Shown: one piece after another, positions 45,192-52,935 of the stretch
Numbering within the stretch: position 1 is the first letter of the stretch
Layout of the letters: each line of letters opens with the position of its first letter
Assembly: GCA_947649645.1 (NCBI GenBank)
Contig: CANSSP010000013.1
Span: 1 to 64,000, forward strand
Origin: an uncultured Roseburia sp.
Lineage (GTDB): Bacteria > Bacillota > Clostridia > Lachnospirales > Lachnospiraceae
DNA length: 64,000 nucleotides
Direction of reading: 5' to 3'
The notes under the pieces: model-generated
Database searches by the model: none
What the model saw: only the letters and a program-made list of their open reading frames with translations
Told to the model about the DNA's origin: nothing
Position numbers and translations under genes: made by a program

Positions 45192-46130
45192 ATGACTCCG
45201 AGCGAAGATTATATTGTTAAGCAATTTCAAAAAATCAGAGAACGGATGGAAGCACTCAGCGACCACCAGAAAAAGCTCTGGTGCCTGCTCAGCCTGTGTC
45301 GTACAAAACAGTGCTTTCTGCTTCTGTCCGGCCTTGATATCTGCCGGGGCTTAAGCCGCTTCGACGAGCTTTTAGATGCCGTCCGGGGCGGCATCTGCCT
45401 GGCGCATTCCGACAGCATCGATGCATTCCGCAGATTCATAACGATTCTCGAGGCCGCTCTGGATGGCTGCTCCGGTATGTACTGGGACGAAGACCTGCAG
45501 GATCTGCGTGAACTGCCGCCGGAAAGGGACAGCAGCCACGCCGACCTTGGAGAAGGGTTTTCCCCTTTTATGTTTTTTGATCTGATTGCAAGCATCGTAG
45601 AGTTTCTGGCTCACTTCTCTGACCTGGACAGTCTGGGCGGCCGGAAGAATCTGTGCTGTGCCGAAATCGTTCTGGGAGCAACCTTTGAAACGTATTTTTA
45701 TCAGAAATATCAGACAGAAAATCTCGCCGATGTAAAAGAAGTCACGGTTGAGGTCCAGCGCGTGTGGAATGATTATCATTATATCCTTTCCAATCCGAGA
45801 CAATCCGAGATCGACCGTAAAATACAGGAGTACAAAAACATCTGCGTCTGGAAACAAAAACATCTGCATCACCATGAAAACGCCAAAGCAGTCATAAACC
45901 GCATGAACCGCGCGATCGGGCACATGGAAGCAGTCCGGAACATGATCGAACACGACCGCCCCTGCAGCGAAGTACTGATTCAGATCGCCGCCGTCCGCTC
46001 CGCTGTCAACAACATCGGCAAAATTATCCTTGAAGACTATGTCAGCCGCTGTGTGGCGGATGCCATCGAAACCGGAGATGATCTCAGCCTTCAGGAGCTG
46101 AACGACGCCATCAGCAAATTTGTAAAATAA
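45192..46130 (+). CDS. CsoR-family regulator domain fused to a long N-terminal helical domain
   Basis: A 312-residue protein. Residues about 226-312 match the CsoR/RcnR/FrmR family (DUF156) closely: HHHENAKAVINRMNRAIGH, then VRNMIEHDRPCSEVLIQIAAV, and ILEDYVSRCVADAIETG, ending LQELNDAISKFVK. In CsoR, Cu(I) is bound by a Cys, a His and a Cys; here the matching residues are Cys258, Tyr283 and Cys287, so the His is lost while both Cys remain, as in thiol or persulfide sensors more than Cu sensors. Residues 1-225 are helical, rich in Cys and acidic residues, and unrecognised. Family members are usually 85-120 residues, so this is a fusion. It starts one base after the CoA-transferase stop and is followed by a hairpin. 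What it binds and senses is unknown. Confidence 0.82.
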   Translation: MTPSEDYIVKQFQKIRERMEALSDHQKKLWCLLSLCRTKQCFLLLSGLDICRGLSRFDELLDAVRGGICLAHSDSIDAFRRFITILEAALDGCSGMYWDEDLQDLRELPPERDSSHADLGEGFSPFMFFDLIASIVEFLAHFSDLDSLGGRKNLCCAEIVLGATFETYFYQKYQTENLADVKEVTVEVQRVWNDYHYILSNPRQSEIDRKIQEYKNICVWKQKHLHHHENAKAVINRMNRAIGHMEAVRNMIEHDRPCSEVLIQIAAVRSAVNNIGKIILEDYVSRCVADAIETGDDLSLQELNDAISKFVK

Positions 46131-46133
46131 CAA

Positions 46134-46160
46134 CGGCCCGCAGGAATCCCCCGCGGGCCG
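46134..46160. terminator. Convergent-gene hairpin terminator
   Basis: CGGCCCGC (46134-46141) and GCGGGCCG (46153-46160) with an 11-base loop, between the CsoR-like gene (plus) and the diguanylate cyclase gene (minus). No clear T tract on either strand. Confidence 0.6.
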
Positions 46161-46169
46161 CACATTTCT

Positions 46170-47393
46170 CTATATATCGTCTGCCATTTCATTCTGAATC
46201 CCGTTCTCATCCGATAACCGCCAGCAGCATACTTTATTTTTCCCTGTCCGCTTTGCCTCGTAGAGAGCCTTGTCCGCCCTCTCGAAGAAATCGCTCGCCG
46301 TGCGGTATTTTTGATTGTGCTCCGCCACCCCGATGCTCAGCGTAAAATGAAGCGTCTTTTTATCCTCTGTCTTAAACTGTGTATCTGCAAACCGCCTCCG
46401 GATGCGCTCTGCATGCTGCGCCGCATCACGCAGGCTCTTTCCCGGAAGAATTACGGAAAATTCCTCTCCGCCATAGCGTGCACAGATATCGCCCCCGTTG
46501 CTCACTCCCCGGATTACCTCCCCTACCTGTCGGATTACTTCATCGCCAAAAGCATGCCCATATGTATCATTGACTTTTTTAAAATTATCAATATCCGCAA
46601 CGATAATCGAAAACGCTTCTTTCGTGCCCGCAAACTGCTGCATCTGTTCGTCCAGCGCCTCATAAAACGCCTCATGATTTAAAAGCTGTGTCAGCGAATC
46701 CCGGCTGCCCTGCTCCCCAAGTATATTGGCCGTCTTCATCACTTCCAGCTCAAATCGCACCATGACGTAAAACAAAAGCACAATAACAATGGCATTCGTA
46801 AATGCTTCCAGCCCGGGATTCGGACTTACGTCCGAAATATGCATCTCCCATTGATCCGTAACAACCGTTGTGGCAGAATGACACCTCTGCCTGATAAACG
46901 GAATATGTATCATCTCCGCATACAGCAGTATGACGAGACTGGCCGCCACCTGAATGTACACCAGACTTTTTTTTCTGTAAATCGGCGCTATTATCATAGG
47001 AAAGAACACTACAATCATCATATGTGCGACATCGCCGTAACTGCACAGACAGATGGCCATATATACATTCAGAAGAATAATTACCGTGACGGCTACTGTC
47101 GTGGAAGTACAGTGCATGGCAAGATTTCCCAGAAAAAAACGCATATATAATATCACAGCTAAAAGTCCCGACATCGGAATAAGAGCATAATCGATAAATG
47201 AACCGGGCGGCCCCTGTTTCCCTGTGACACCGTAAACAACGAGCAGGATAAGCCCTGCGACCAGCGTCCACGTATATGTCCCATACAAGGGCTTAAGCAC
47301 GACACGCTTCCATTCCGCAATTTCTGCTTCCCGAATTTTTTTCTTCTTTTTTGGCATTTCCAATTTCCTTCCCGGAACTTTCCCAGACTCCAT
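46170..47393 (-). CDS. Membrane diguanylate cyclase (GGDEF)
   Basis: Makes cyclic di-GMP from two GTP. 407 residues: a basic N-terminus, six hydrophobic segments at about 35-225 (a membrane sensor module without a large outside loop), and a GGDEF domain at about 240-395. The active site reads RYGGEEFSVILPG (GGEEF form); metal Asp in IIVADIDNFKKVND; DSLTQLLNHEAFYEAL starts the domain. The inhibitory I-site RxxD is not obvious. Two ATGs are usable: 47393 (GGAAGTGGAA before it) and 47357 (MPKKKKKIRE, after GGAAGGAAATTGG). The next large genes encode surface proteins, and c-di-GMP often controls such genes, but I found no c-di-GMP riboswitch here. Confidence 0.93.
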   Translation of the reverse strand: MESGKVPGRKLEMPKKKKKIREAEIAEWKRVVLKPLYGTYTWTLVAGLILLVVYGVTGKQGPPGSFIDYALIPMSGLLAVILYMRFFLGNLAMHCTSTTVAVTVIILLNVYMAICLCSYGDVAHMMIVVFFPMIIAPIYRKKSLVYIQVAASLVILLYAEMIHIPFIRQRCHSATTVVTDQWEMHISDVSPNPGLEAFTNAIVIVLLFYVMVRFELEVMKTANILGEQGSRDSLTQLLNHEAFYEALDEQMQQFAGTKEAFSIIVADIDNFKKVNDTYGHAFGDEVIRQVGEVIRGVSNGGDICARYGGEEFSVILPGKSLRDAAQHAERIRRRFADTQFKTEDKKTLHFTLSIGVAEHNQKYRTASDFFERADKALYEAKRTGKNKVCCWRLSDENGIQNEMADDI

Positions 47394-47460
47394 TTTCCAC
47401 TTCCATGTGTATCAGAACATTTCGGACAGGGCCCCCGGCAGACCCTTATTTCTTTCATTT

Positions 47461-47489
47461 ATTATATACCCCGGCCCGCTCCGATTCAA
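47461..47489 (-). promoter_or_regulatory. Promoter of the diguanylate cyclase gene
   Basis: Minus strand: -35 TTGAAT (47484-47489), 17-bp spacer, perfect -10 TATAAT (47461-47466). The rest of the 320-base gap (47394-47714) holds this and the divergent promoter at 47603; nothing else is seen. Confidence 0.75.
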
Positions 47490-47602
47490 GCTTCCTTCCA
47501 TATTTTTTCCGGTATATTCCATTTAGACATAGTTTGTTCATTTTTTATTCATATATGATAGAAATACACTGATTGTTCACAGTTTTTTATTCATCTTTTC
47601 CA

Positions 47603-47631
47603 TTGATTTTTAAATAAATAAGCGATATATT
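47603..47631 (+). promoter_or_regulatory. Promoter of the LTA-synthase-like gene
   Basis: -35 TTGATT (47603-47608), 17-bp spacer, -10 TATATT (47626-47631), about 85 bases before the start codon. Confidence 0.65.
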
Positions 47632-47714
47632 CACATAGTATCGGGTTTTTATTTGAAAAGACATTAACGCAGCCTGCTTCCAGCATACAGCACAATAAAA
47701 TCAGGAGGAATCGA

Positions 47715-49952
47715 ATGAAAGAAAAACAAAAAAACTTCAGACATAAAATACAGTCTTTCACACAGAAACTGTCATCCATAAATAATAAACTGCCGTGGAA
47801 GAAACCGCACAGCGAAAAATATCAGAAACGGATCGCCTTTCTCAATCGATATTCTCTGGCATTCCATTTTCTGCTTGCCTGCCTTCTGATTTTTGTGATC
47901 GAGGTAATTTCCAGACGCAGTTTTGTGGGCGCGGCGGCTTTTCTGGGCAGCCATACGCTCGCTTACCTCTACAATGCCTTTATTATTTTTGCGTCGCTTT
48001 CATTTGTCTATCTGTCGCGCTTCCGCGCGCAGCTGCGCATTCTCATCAGCGGCGTCTGGATCTTTTTAGGAACGGTGAACGGCCTGATTCTGTCAAACCG
48101 TGTCACCCCCTTCAGCTACACGGACTTAAAATGTATTTCTGATCTGCTTGCGATGCAGAATACAACTTATTTTACCGCGGAGGAGGGCATGATCGCCGTG
48201 GCTGCCATCGCCGCTTTCTTCCTGTTTTTATTTTACCTCTTTGCAAAGGGGCCCCGCTACCAGGGAAAACGGCACGCCGTACTCTGCCCGTTCTCGATCG
48301 CCGCTCTCTTTCTGATCGGCGTTCCGATCACAACGCAGGCGGCGCAGAGCTCCAATATTATCGCGTCCTACTTCTCCAATATCGCCCAGGGATATTCGGA
48401 TTACGGATTTGTCTACGGCTTCTCGACCAGCGTGATCGGCCGTGGCATGGATAAACCGGCGGACTACTCCCCCGAAACCATCGATGCGGTTCAGGAGCTT
48501 GTGCGTTCTGCAGCCCCCGAAACACCCGTTTCCACGGACCGGAAGCCAAATATTATCTGTGTCCTTTTAGAATCCTTTCTGGATCCCTATGAGGTGAATT
48601 TTCTGAACATGTCGCAGGATCCGATTCCGAATTTTCACCGGCTGGAGCGTGAATTTTCGAGCGGCTATCTGACGGTCCCGGTTGTCGGGGCCGGCACGGC
48701 AAATACTGAATTTGAGATTTTAACCGGAATGAGCATGCAGTATTTCGGCACGGGAGAGTATCCTTACAAAACGATTTTAAAACAGACTGACTGTGAAAGT
48801 ATCGCGTCCGATCTGTCGGGAATCGGTTATGGTACGCATGTCGTACATAACAATACCGCTACTTTTTACAGCCGCAACAATGCATTTTCCATGATGGGTT
48901 TTGACACCTTTACCAGCAAGGAACTGATGAATATCACCGACTACACGCCAATCGGAAGCTGGCCTACCGATGATGTCCTGGTCGAGGAAACAATGAAGTC
49001 CATGGATTCGACCAGGGATACGCCCGATTTTGTGTACACCATCACAGTCGAAGGACATGGCGATTATCCAGGCGAAAAAGTTCTGATGAATCCTGCCGTC
49101 AGCGTTTCCGGCGCACCCAGTGAGACGTCCAACAATCAGTGGGAGTATTACGTCAATATGCTCCATGAAGTCGACGACTTTATCGGGGATCTCATCGCGG
49201 CCGCAGACAAACGCGGGGAAGACACCATAATCGTCTTTTTCGGCGATCACCTTCCGACCCTGGGCTTATCGGACGCAGATATGAAATCCGGCGATATTTT
49301 TAAGACAAAATACATCACCTGGAACAACATGGGTCTTGAGAAAAATGACGCCGACCTGGCCGCGTATCAGCTTCTCGCACACGTTACCGGCCAGGCTGGC
49401 ATCCACGAAGGCACGATTTTTAATTATCATCAGACACAGGCAGATTCGCAGACCTATTATTCCGGCCTCGAAAACCTGCAGTATGATCTGCTGTACGGAA
49501 AACGCTACGCCTACAACGGCGAAGACCCGTATCCGGCCTCGGATCTTACCATGGACGTGGAAGATGTAACACTCTCTTCCCTCCGCAAAAATAAAATGAG
49601 CCATGTGCTTGCCGTATATGGTTCCAATTTTACCAAAAATACAAAAATCTTTATTAACGGAAATAAAGTGTCCACGACATACCGGACACCCTCCCTGCTT
49701 CTGACCAGCCTGGACAATGTAAAGAACGGCGATCGTGTTGCCGTGAATGTTTTAGGCTCTAAAAATCTCCTGCTCCGAAGCGGCGTCGGCGAAATCATTT
49801 ACGAAGATCCCGATGTCATCCGGGACACACAGGCCCCTGCGGAACCGGACGGCAGCGCGTTTTTAAACGACAGCGCCGCTCCCCGGGATAACACGTTTCC
49901 GGAAGCAGAAAACAATGATATCAGCGTCCCGGAAGACAGGCATTCCAGATAG
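47715..49952 (+). CDS. LTA-synthase-family sulfatase with an extra C-terminal IPT/TIG-like domain
   Basis: A 745-residue membrane enzyme of the LtaS type, which transfers glycerol phosphate (or another phospholipid head group) to a surface polymer or sugar. Five hydrophobic segments at about 47-66, 73-92, 97-118, 152-175 and 190-210, then an extracellular sulfatase-fold domain. Metal/catalytic residues: Glu in ICVLLESFLDPYE, nucleophile Thr in GAGTANTEFEILTG, Asp-His in VFFGDHLPTLG. After about residue 610 there is a beta-rich extension (HVLAVYGSNFTKNTKIFING, then VKNGDRVAVNVLG) like an IPT/TIG Ig-like fold, and a disordered acidic tail. That extension is not part of known LtaS. RBS AGGAGGAATCG. 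Its own promoter and terminator make it a single-gene unit. Whether it makes true lipoteichoic acid is unknown. Confidence 0.88.
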   Translation: MKEKQKNFRHKIQSFTQKLSSINNKLPWKKPHSEKYQKRIAFLNRYSLAFHFLLACLLIFVIEVISRRSFVGAAAFLGSHTLAYLYNAFIIFASLSFVYLSRFRAQLRILISGVWIFLGTVNGLILSNRVTPFSYTDLKCISDLLAMQNTTYFTAEEGMIAVAAIAAFFLFLFYLFAKGPRYQGKRHAVLCPFSIAALFLIGVPITTQAAQSSNIIASYFSNIAQGYSDYGFVYGFSTSVIGRGMDKPADYSPETIDAVQELVRSAAPETPVSTDRKPNIICVLLESFLDPYEVNFLNMSQDPIPNFHRLEREFSSGYLTVPVVGAGTANTEFEILTGMSMQYFGTGEYPYKTILKQTDCESIASDLSGIGYGTHVVHNNTATFYSRNNAFSMMGFDTFTSKELMNITDYTPIGSWPTDDVLVEETMKSMDSTRDTPDFVYTITVEGHGDYPGEKVLMNPAVSVSGAPSETSNNQWEYYVNMLHEVDDFIGDLIAAADKRGEDTIIVFFGDHLPTLGLSDADMKSGDIFKTKYITWNNMGLEKNDADLAAYQLLAHVTGQAGIHEGTIFNYHQTQADSQTYYSGLENLQYDLLYGKRYAYNGEDPYPASDLTMDVEDVTLSSLRKNKMSHVLAVYGSNFTKNTKIFINGNKVSTTYRTPSLLLTSLDNVKNGDRVAVNVLGSKNLLLRSGVGEIIYEDPDVIRDTQAPAEPDGSAFLNDSAAPRDNTFPEAENNDISVPEDRHSR

Positions 49953-49971
49953 CAGCAAAGACGGGACCGGT

Positions 49972-50002
49972 AAATGCACGGCCATACGGCCGTGCATTTT
50001 TT
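49972..50002 (+). terminator. Terminator of the LTA-synthase-like gene
   Basis: AAATGCACGGCC-ATAC-GGCCGTGCATTT followed by TTTT: a 12-bp stem, 4-base loop and T run, 20 bases past the stop. Confidence 0.9.
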
Positions 50003-50069
50003 ATCTGCCGTAAACATTACACAACTCTCCCTCACCAGAAACCGGAACCGATCCGATAATATACCCTCA

Positions 50070-50321
50070 TCACGATGCCTCCTTTCCGAAAATCCTGTCA
50101 CACACCAGTTCATGTACCATCCAATACACCAGCCAGAAGATCAATGTGACAAGAATCCATTCACTTCCGTATGCCAGCCTGCCTCTCTGTTTTATCAGCG
50201 CAGGAATCAGCAGCGCCGCAGTGGCCACAGCCGGGGCGGCCGCAATCAGAAGCTCCGCCAGAATCAGAGCGGCCCACACTGCTGCATAGCGCCATTTCTG
50301 ATAACTCCCGTACCTTTTCAC
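50070..50321 (-). CDS. Small membrane protein with two hydrophobic segments
   Basis: An 83-residue protein starting at GTG 50321 (VKRYGSYQKWRYAAVW), with hydrophobic segments at about 13-40 and 55-75 and a short polar end. No family recognised. GTG is chosen because its first three bases overlap the stop of the preceding 62-residue gene as GTGA, and GGGG lies seven bases before it; a longer frame (ATG 50348) would overlap that gene by 31 bases. It probably forms a translationally coupled pair with the neighbour. Confidence 0.65.
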   Translation of the reverse strand: MKRYGSYQKWRYAAVWAALILAELLIAAAPAVATAALLIPALIKQRGRLAYGSEWILVTLIFWLVYWMVHELVCDRIFGKEAS

Positions 50322-50506
50322 CTGCCAGCCCCCCGTTCTGCCTCCCATTGCAGAGTCTGCTCATCCGTATCTTTATCTCCCGTTACATTCTGCTGCTTCA
50401 CACTTTCATCCAGAAGGAACGCAGCTCCTGCGATCAGGAAAATTCCCGTCACAACGGCAACAATAAACGGTGGAAGCGCTCTCGCGCGTCTTCTTTTCTC
50501 CGCCAT
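50318..50506 (-). CDS. Small single-pass membrane protein
   Basis: A 62-residue protein with a basic start (MAEKRRRARALPP), one membrane segment (about 14-33), and a polar acidic outside tail containing KQQNVTGDKDTDEQTL. RBS AGGAGGGGAAT before ATG. It lies 25 bases after the chemoreceptor gene in the same orientation and overlaps the next small gene by 4 bases. Function unknown. Confidence 0.7.
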   Translation of the reverse strand: MAEKRRRARALPPFIVAVVTGIFLIAGAAFLLDESVKQQNVTGDKDTDEQTLQWEAERGAGR

Positions 50507-50531
50507 ATTCCCCTCCTAAACGCACACATTT

Positions 50532-52532
50532 TTATACCTTAAAAGATGCCACTGTTCTGTTTAAAATCTCGCTCATGCCGGACAGTTCTTCCATCTGAGC
50601 GAGCACCTCCCGCGAAGTTCTCCCGGACTCCGCGGCGCAGTCTTCCATGCCCTTCATCGCAGCTGCCATCGCCTTTGTCCGCTCCGTCACCGCCAGAAGC
50701 GAAGTAACGATTTCCCCCATATCACTGCACATTTTTTTTGATGACGCACCCAGTTCACCGGAAATTTTTCCATAAAAAGAAGCATCCTCCTCATACATTT
50801 TTGCAAGATTCGTCATGCTGTCATAGTCCTCCATCACTTTCCCGTTCATAAATCCGAGAAGACGCTCCGAATTTTCCGCCAGAAAAGTGACATTCGCAAC
50901 GACGCCCTCCGTCACCCTCCGTATTTTATCCACTGCCTGCCTGGAATGATCCGCGAGTACCCGGATTTCATCGGCAACCACCGCAAACCCCTTTCCTTTT
51001 TCCCCGGCCCGCGCCGCCTCAATGGACGCATTAAGCGCCAGAAGATTCGTCTGGGAACTGATAGATAAAATCTCCTCCGTCAAAAGATCAATCTCCTGCA
51101 CTTTCCGGCTGTCTGTGATGGCCTTTTCCAGTTCATCTTTTGCCTCCTGATAAAGTGTCACTGCCTCCCAGGCCGACGCCTGGGAATTTTCATACTCTTT
51201 TCCGGCGCGGCCGGTGATATCGTCAGACTGACTCATCGCTTCCGCTGCCTTTAAGTCCACATAATCGACAGAACAGCGCAGTTTTTCTCCGGCATCTTTA
51301 ATGCGCTCCGCCAGCTCTTCGGCCTCCTGCGCCTGATCCATGACCCCGTGTACCATCTCCGCCATCTTAAGAACATCCCGATTTAAAACCGTCATTTTCA
51401 CAGACGTCCCTTCAGCGACCGCACTGATATTTTCCGCTTCCCTTTTTGTATTTAAGATAATTCCCCGGATCTGCTTCCTTACGTCTGCCGTCGCCGATCT
51501 GATCTGCTCCGTCTCATTTTTGTATGCCTTTGGAATCGTTTTTTCACTGATTATATTTTCCGAAAAATCCCCGGACGCAAACTGCTTTAGCATCTGCACC
51601 GGAGCCAGCAACCTGCCGATGAGTCCCGCCATAATCACGGCGGCCGATAAGATTACAAGAACCGCAATCAGCGCCGCCATACCGATCATGGCTGTAATCG
51701 GTTCCGTGACATTTGCCGTAGGCACCACAACACCAAGCTTCCAGTCGCTTCCACTTATTTTACTGGCGGCAAAATAACATTCGATTCCATCATAGTCCAC
51801 AAGCCTTAAGACCCCGCCGCCCTCCTCCTGAATCAGTCCGGCAAGCTCCGGCATCTGCTCCATGACAGATACCGATCTGTTCTCCGCAGGCTCGTACGAC
51901 GGCTCCGGATGTGAAACATACTGCCCTCTGCTATCTGTCAGAAACCCATATACGCCCTCCGCAAAATCAATGCTTCCCGTCAGTTCCGTCACCGTTTTCA
52001 ACGTCACATCCAGCCCGATCACAGCCGCTGTCTCCCCATTAAGGCGGACTGGAGCCGCAATCGTGGCACACATCTGGTTCGTGAGCACATCCCAGTAAGG
52101 ATCCGTCACGATCACAGTCCCCTTTTCATCTGCCTGCCGGTACCAGCCACGCTGCACCGGATCATATCCCTCCGGAATGTCCGCCTCACGATTTGACTGA
52201 AAAAAACGACTGTCCTTTGTCCCACAGTATAAATTCAGCAGCTCTTTTCTGCCCGAAGCATGGATATCCACAACGGACTGCAGAAACGTATCCCCCAGAT
52301 CCGCCGCCGCCACAATGCTGTCCGCCGCTCCGTCGGCAAGCATCTTTTCATTTTCAATCCAGGTATTGATCTCCTCCGCATATTTATCTGCGTAAAGCTG
52401 CAGCGCTTCCTTCCGATCTCTGGTGACCCGTCCGCCAGCCACAGCCGTAATTCCAGCCGTAGTCAGCAGAATGCCAGCCACCACAATCCAGATTACGCCA
52501 AATGTCAGCCGCCCCTTGATGGTCCGTCCCAT
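50532..52532 (-). CDS. Methyl-accepting chemotaxis protein with double Cache sensor
   Basis: A 666-residue chemoreceptor. TM1 about 10-32, an outside dCache_1-type sensor at about 35-280 ([20 protein letters not shown] and [21 protein letters not shown] are typical), TM2 about 283-305, HAMP ([19 protein letters not shown]), and the signalling domain with tip [19 protein letters not shown]. dCache_1 receptors often bind amino acids or other small metabolites; ligand not knowable here. RBS GTGAGGATAA. The last two small genes may be in the same operon. This is the third chemoreceptor-type gene of the window although no che or flagellar genes are present. Confidence 0.93.
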   Translation of the reverse strand: MGRTIKGRLTFGVIWIVVAGILLTTAGITAVAGGRVTRDRKEALQLYADKYAEEINTWIENEKMLADGAADSIVAAADLGDTFLQSVVDIHASGRKELLNLYCGTKDSRFFQSNREADIPEGYDPVQRGWYRQADEKGTVIVTDPYWDVLTNQMCATIAAPVRLNGETAAVIGLDVTLKTVTELTGSIDFAEGVYGFLTDSRGQYVSHPEPSYEPAENRSVSVMEQMPELAGLIQEEGGGVLRLVDYDGIECYFAASKISGSDWKLGVVVPTANVTEPITAMIGMAALIAVLVILSAAVIMAGLIGRLLAPVQMLKQFASGDFSENIISEKTIPKAYKNETEQIRSATADVRKQIRGIILNTKREAENISAVAEGTSVKMTVLNRDVLKMAEMVHGVMDQAQEAEELAERIKDAGEKLRCSVDYVDLKAAEAMSQSDDITGRAGKEYENSQASAWEAVTLYQEAKDELEKAITDSRKVQEIDLLTEEILSISSQTNLLALNASIEAARAGEKGKGFAVVADEIRVLADHSRQAVDKIRRVTEGVVANVTFLAENSERLLGFMNGKVMEDYDSMTNLAKMYEEDASFYGKISGELGASSKKMCSDMGEIVTSLLAVTERTKAMAAAMKGMEDCAAESGRTSREVLAQMEELSGMSEILNRTVASFKV

Positions 52533-52682
52533 TTATCCTCACACCTCTTTTCTGTAGATTTTAGCCATAATATAGCAGAAAAATAAATCTGTTGTATTTT
52601 TTTGGTATGCTTCGCACTTTTTTTTACACTGTTTGCAAACCGGTACAAACTGTCCATAAAAAACTGCATTCCATAACGAAAA

Positions 52683-52711
52683 TGAAAAAAACCCTTTTTT
52701 TCCCATATAAT
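52683..52711 (+). promoter_or_regulatory. Probable promoter of the surface-protein genes
   Basis: Perfect -10 TATAAT (52706-52711) with a weak -35 TGAAAA (52683-52688) 17 bp upstream. The transcript would start near 52718 with a leader of about 200 bases. Confidence 0.5.
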
Positions 52712-52714
52712 CAT

Positions 52715-52782
52715 TTTTACAGAAACCCCTTCCAGCATTCTCCCAATGCCAGCATATTTTTGGAAGGGGATTTTCTGTAAAA
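52715..52782. repeat. Long imperfect inverted repeat in the leader
   Basis: Left arm 52715-52734 (TTTTACAGAAA then CCCCTTCCA) and right arm 52761-52782 (TGGAAGGGG, two-base bulge, TTTCTGTAAAA): 20 paired bases around a 26-base loop. It lies at the predicted 5' end of the leader. No T tract follows on either strand. Confidence 0.7.
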
Positions 52783-52839
52783 CGGCCGGAGGTCCGGAAC
52801 CGGATGCCATCCCGGCCAGAAAACAGGGGAGGAACCGTT

Positions 52840-52935
52840 ATGAGAAGTCCACCGCAGACGCATTTTTCATGCTGCGCAGGCAGCAAAGAATCAAAAGCTC
52901 TGCAGAATATGGAGGAAAAACATGTATTCATGTAA
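52840..52935 (+). CDS. Possible 31-residue leader peptide overlapping the surface-protein start
   Basis: ATG at 52840 is preceded by AGGGGAGGAACCGTT, a stronger ribosome binding site than many in this window. The frame encodes 31 residues (MRSPPQTHFSCCAGSKESKA, then LQNMEEKHVFM) and stops at 52935, 14 bases inside the next gene, whose own start is at 52922. Such an overlap could couple translation. The peptide has a Cys-Cys pair and no recognised family. It may be chance; the strong site is the main support. Confidence 0.4.
   Translation: MRSPPQTHFSCCAGSKESKALQNMEEKHVFM

Noticed and set aside
52783-52921. Possible c-di-GMP, cobalamin or other known riboswitch before the surface genes
   Set aside because: I looked for the GEMM-I blocks (GCAAACC and GCAAAGCC pair) and the cobalamin core and found neither; the leader remains unclassified.
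52539-52931. 130-codon minus-strand frame over the surface-gene leader
   Set aside because: No ribosome binding site, Cys/Phe-rich random look, and it covers the promoter and inverted repeat of the plus-strand genes.
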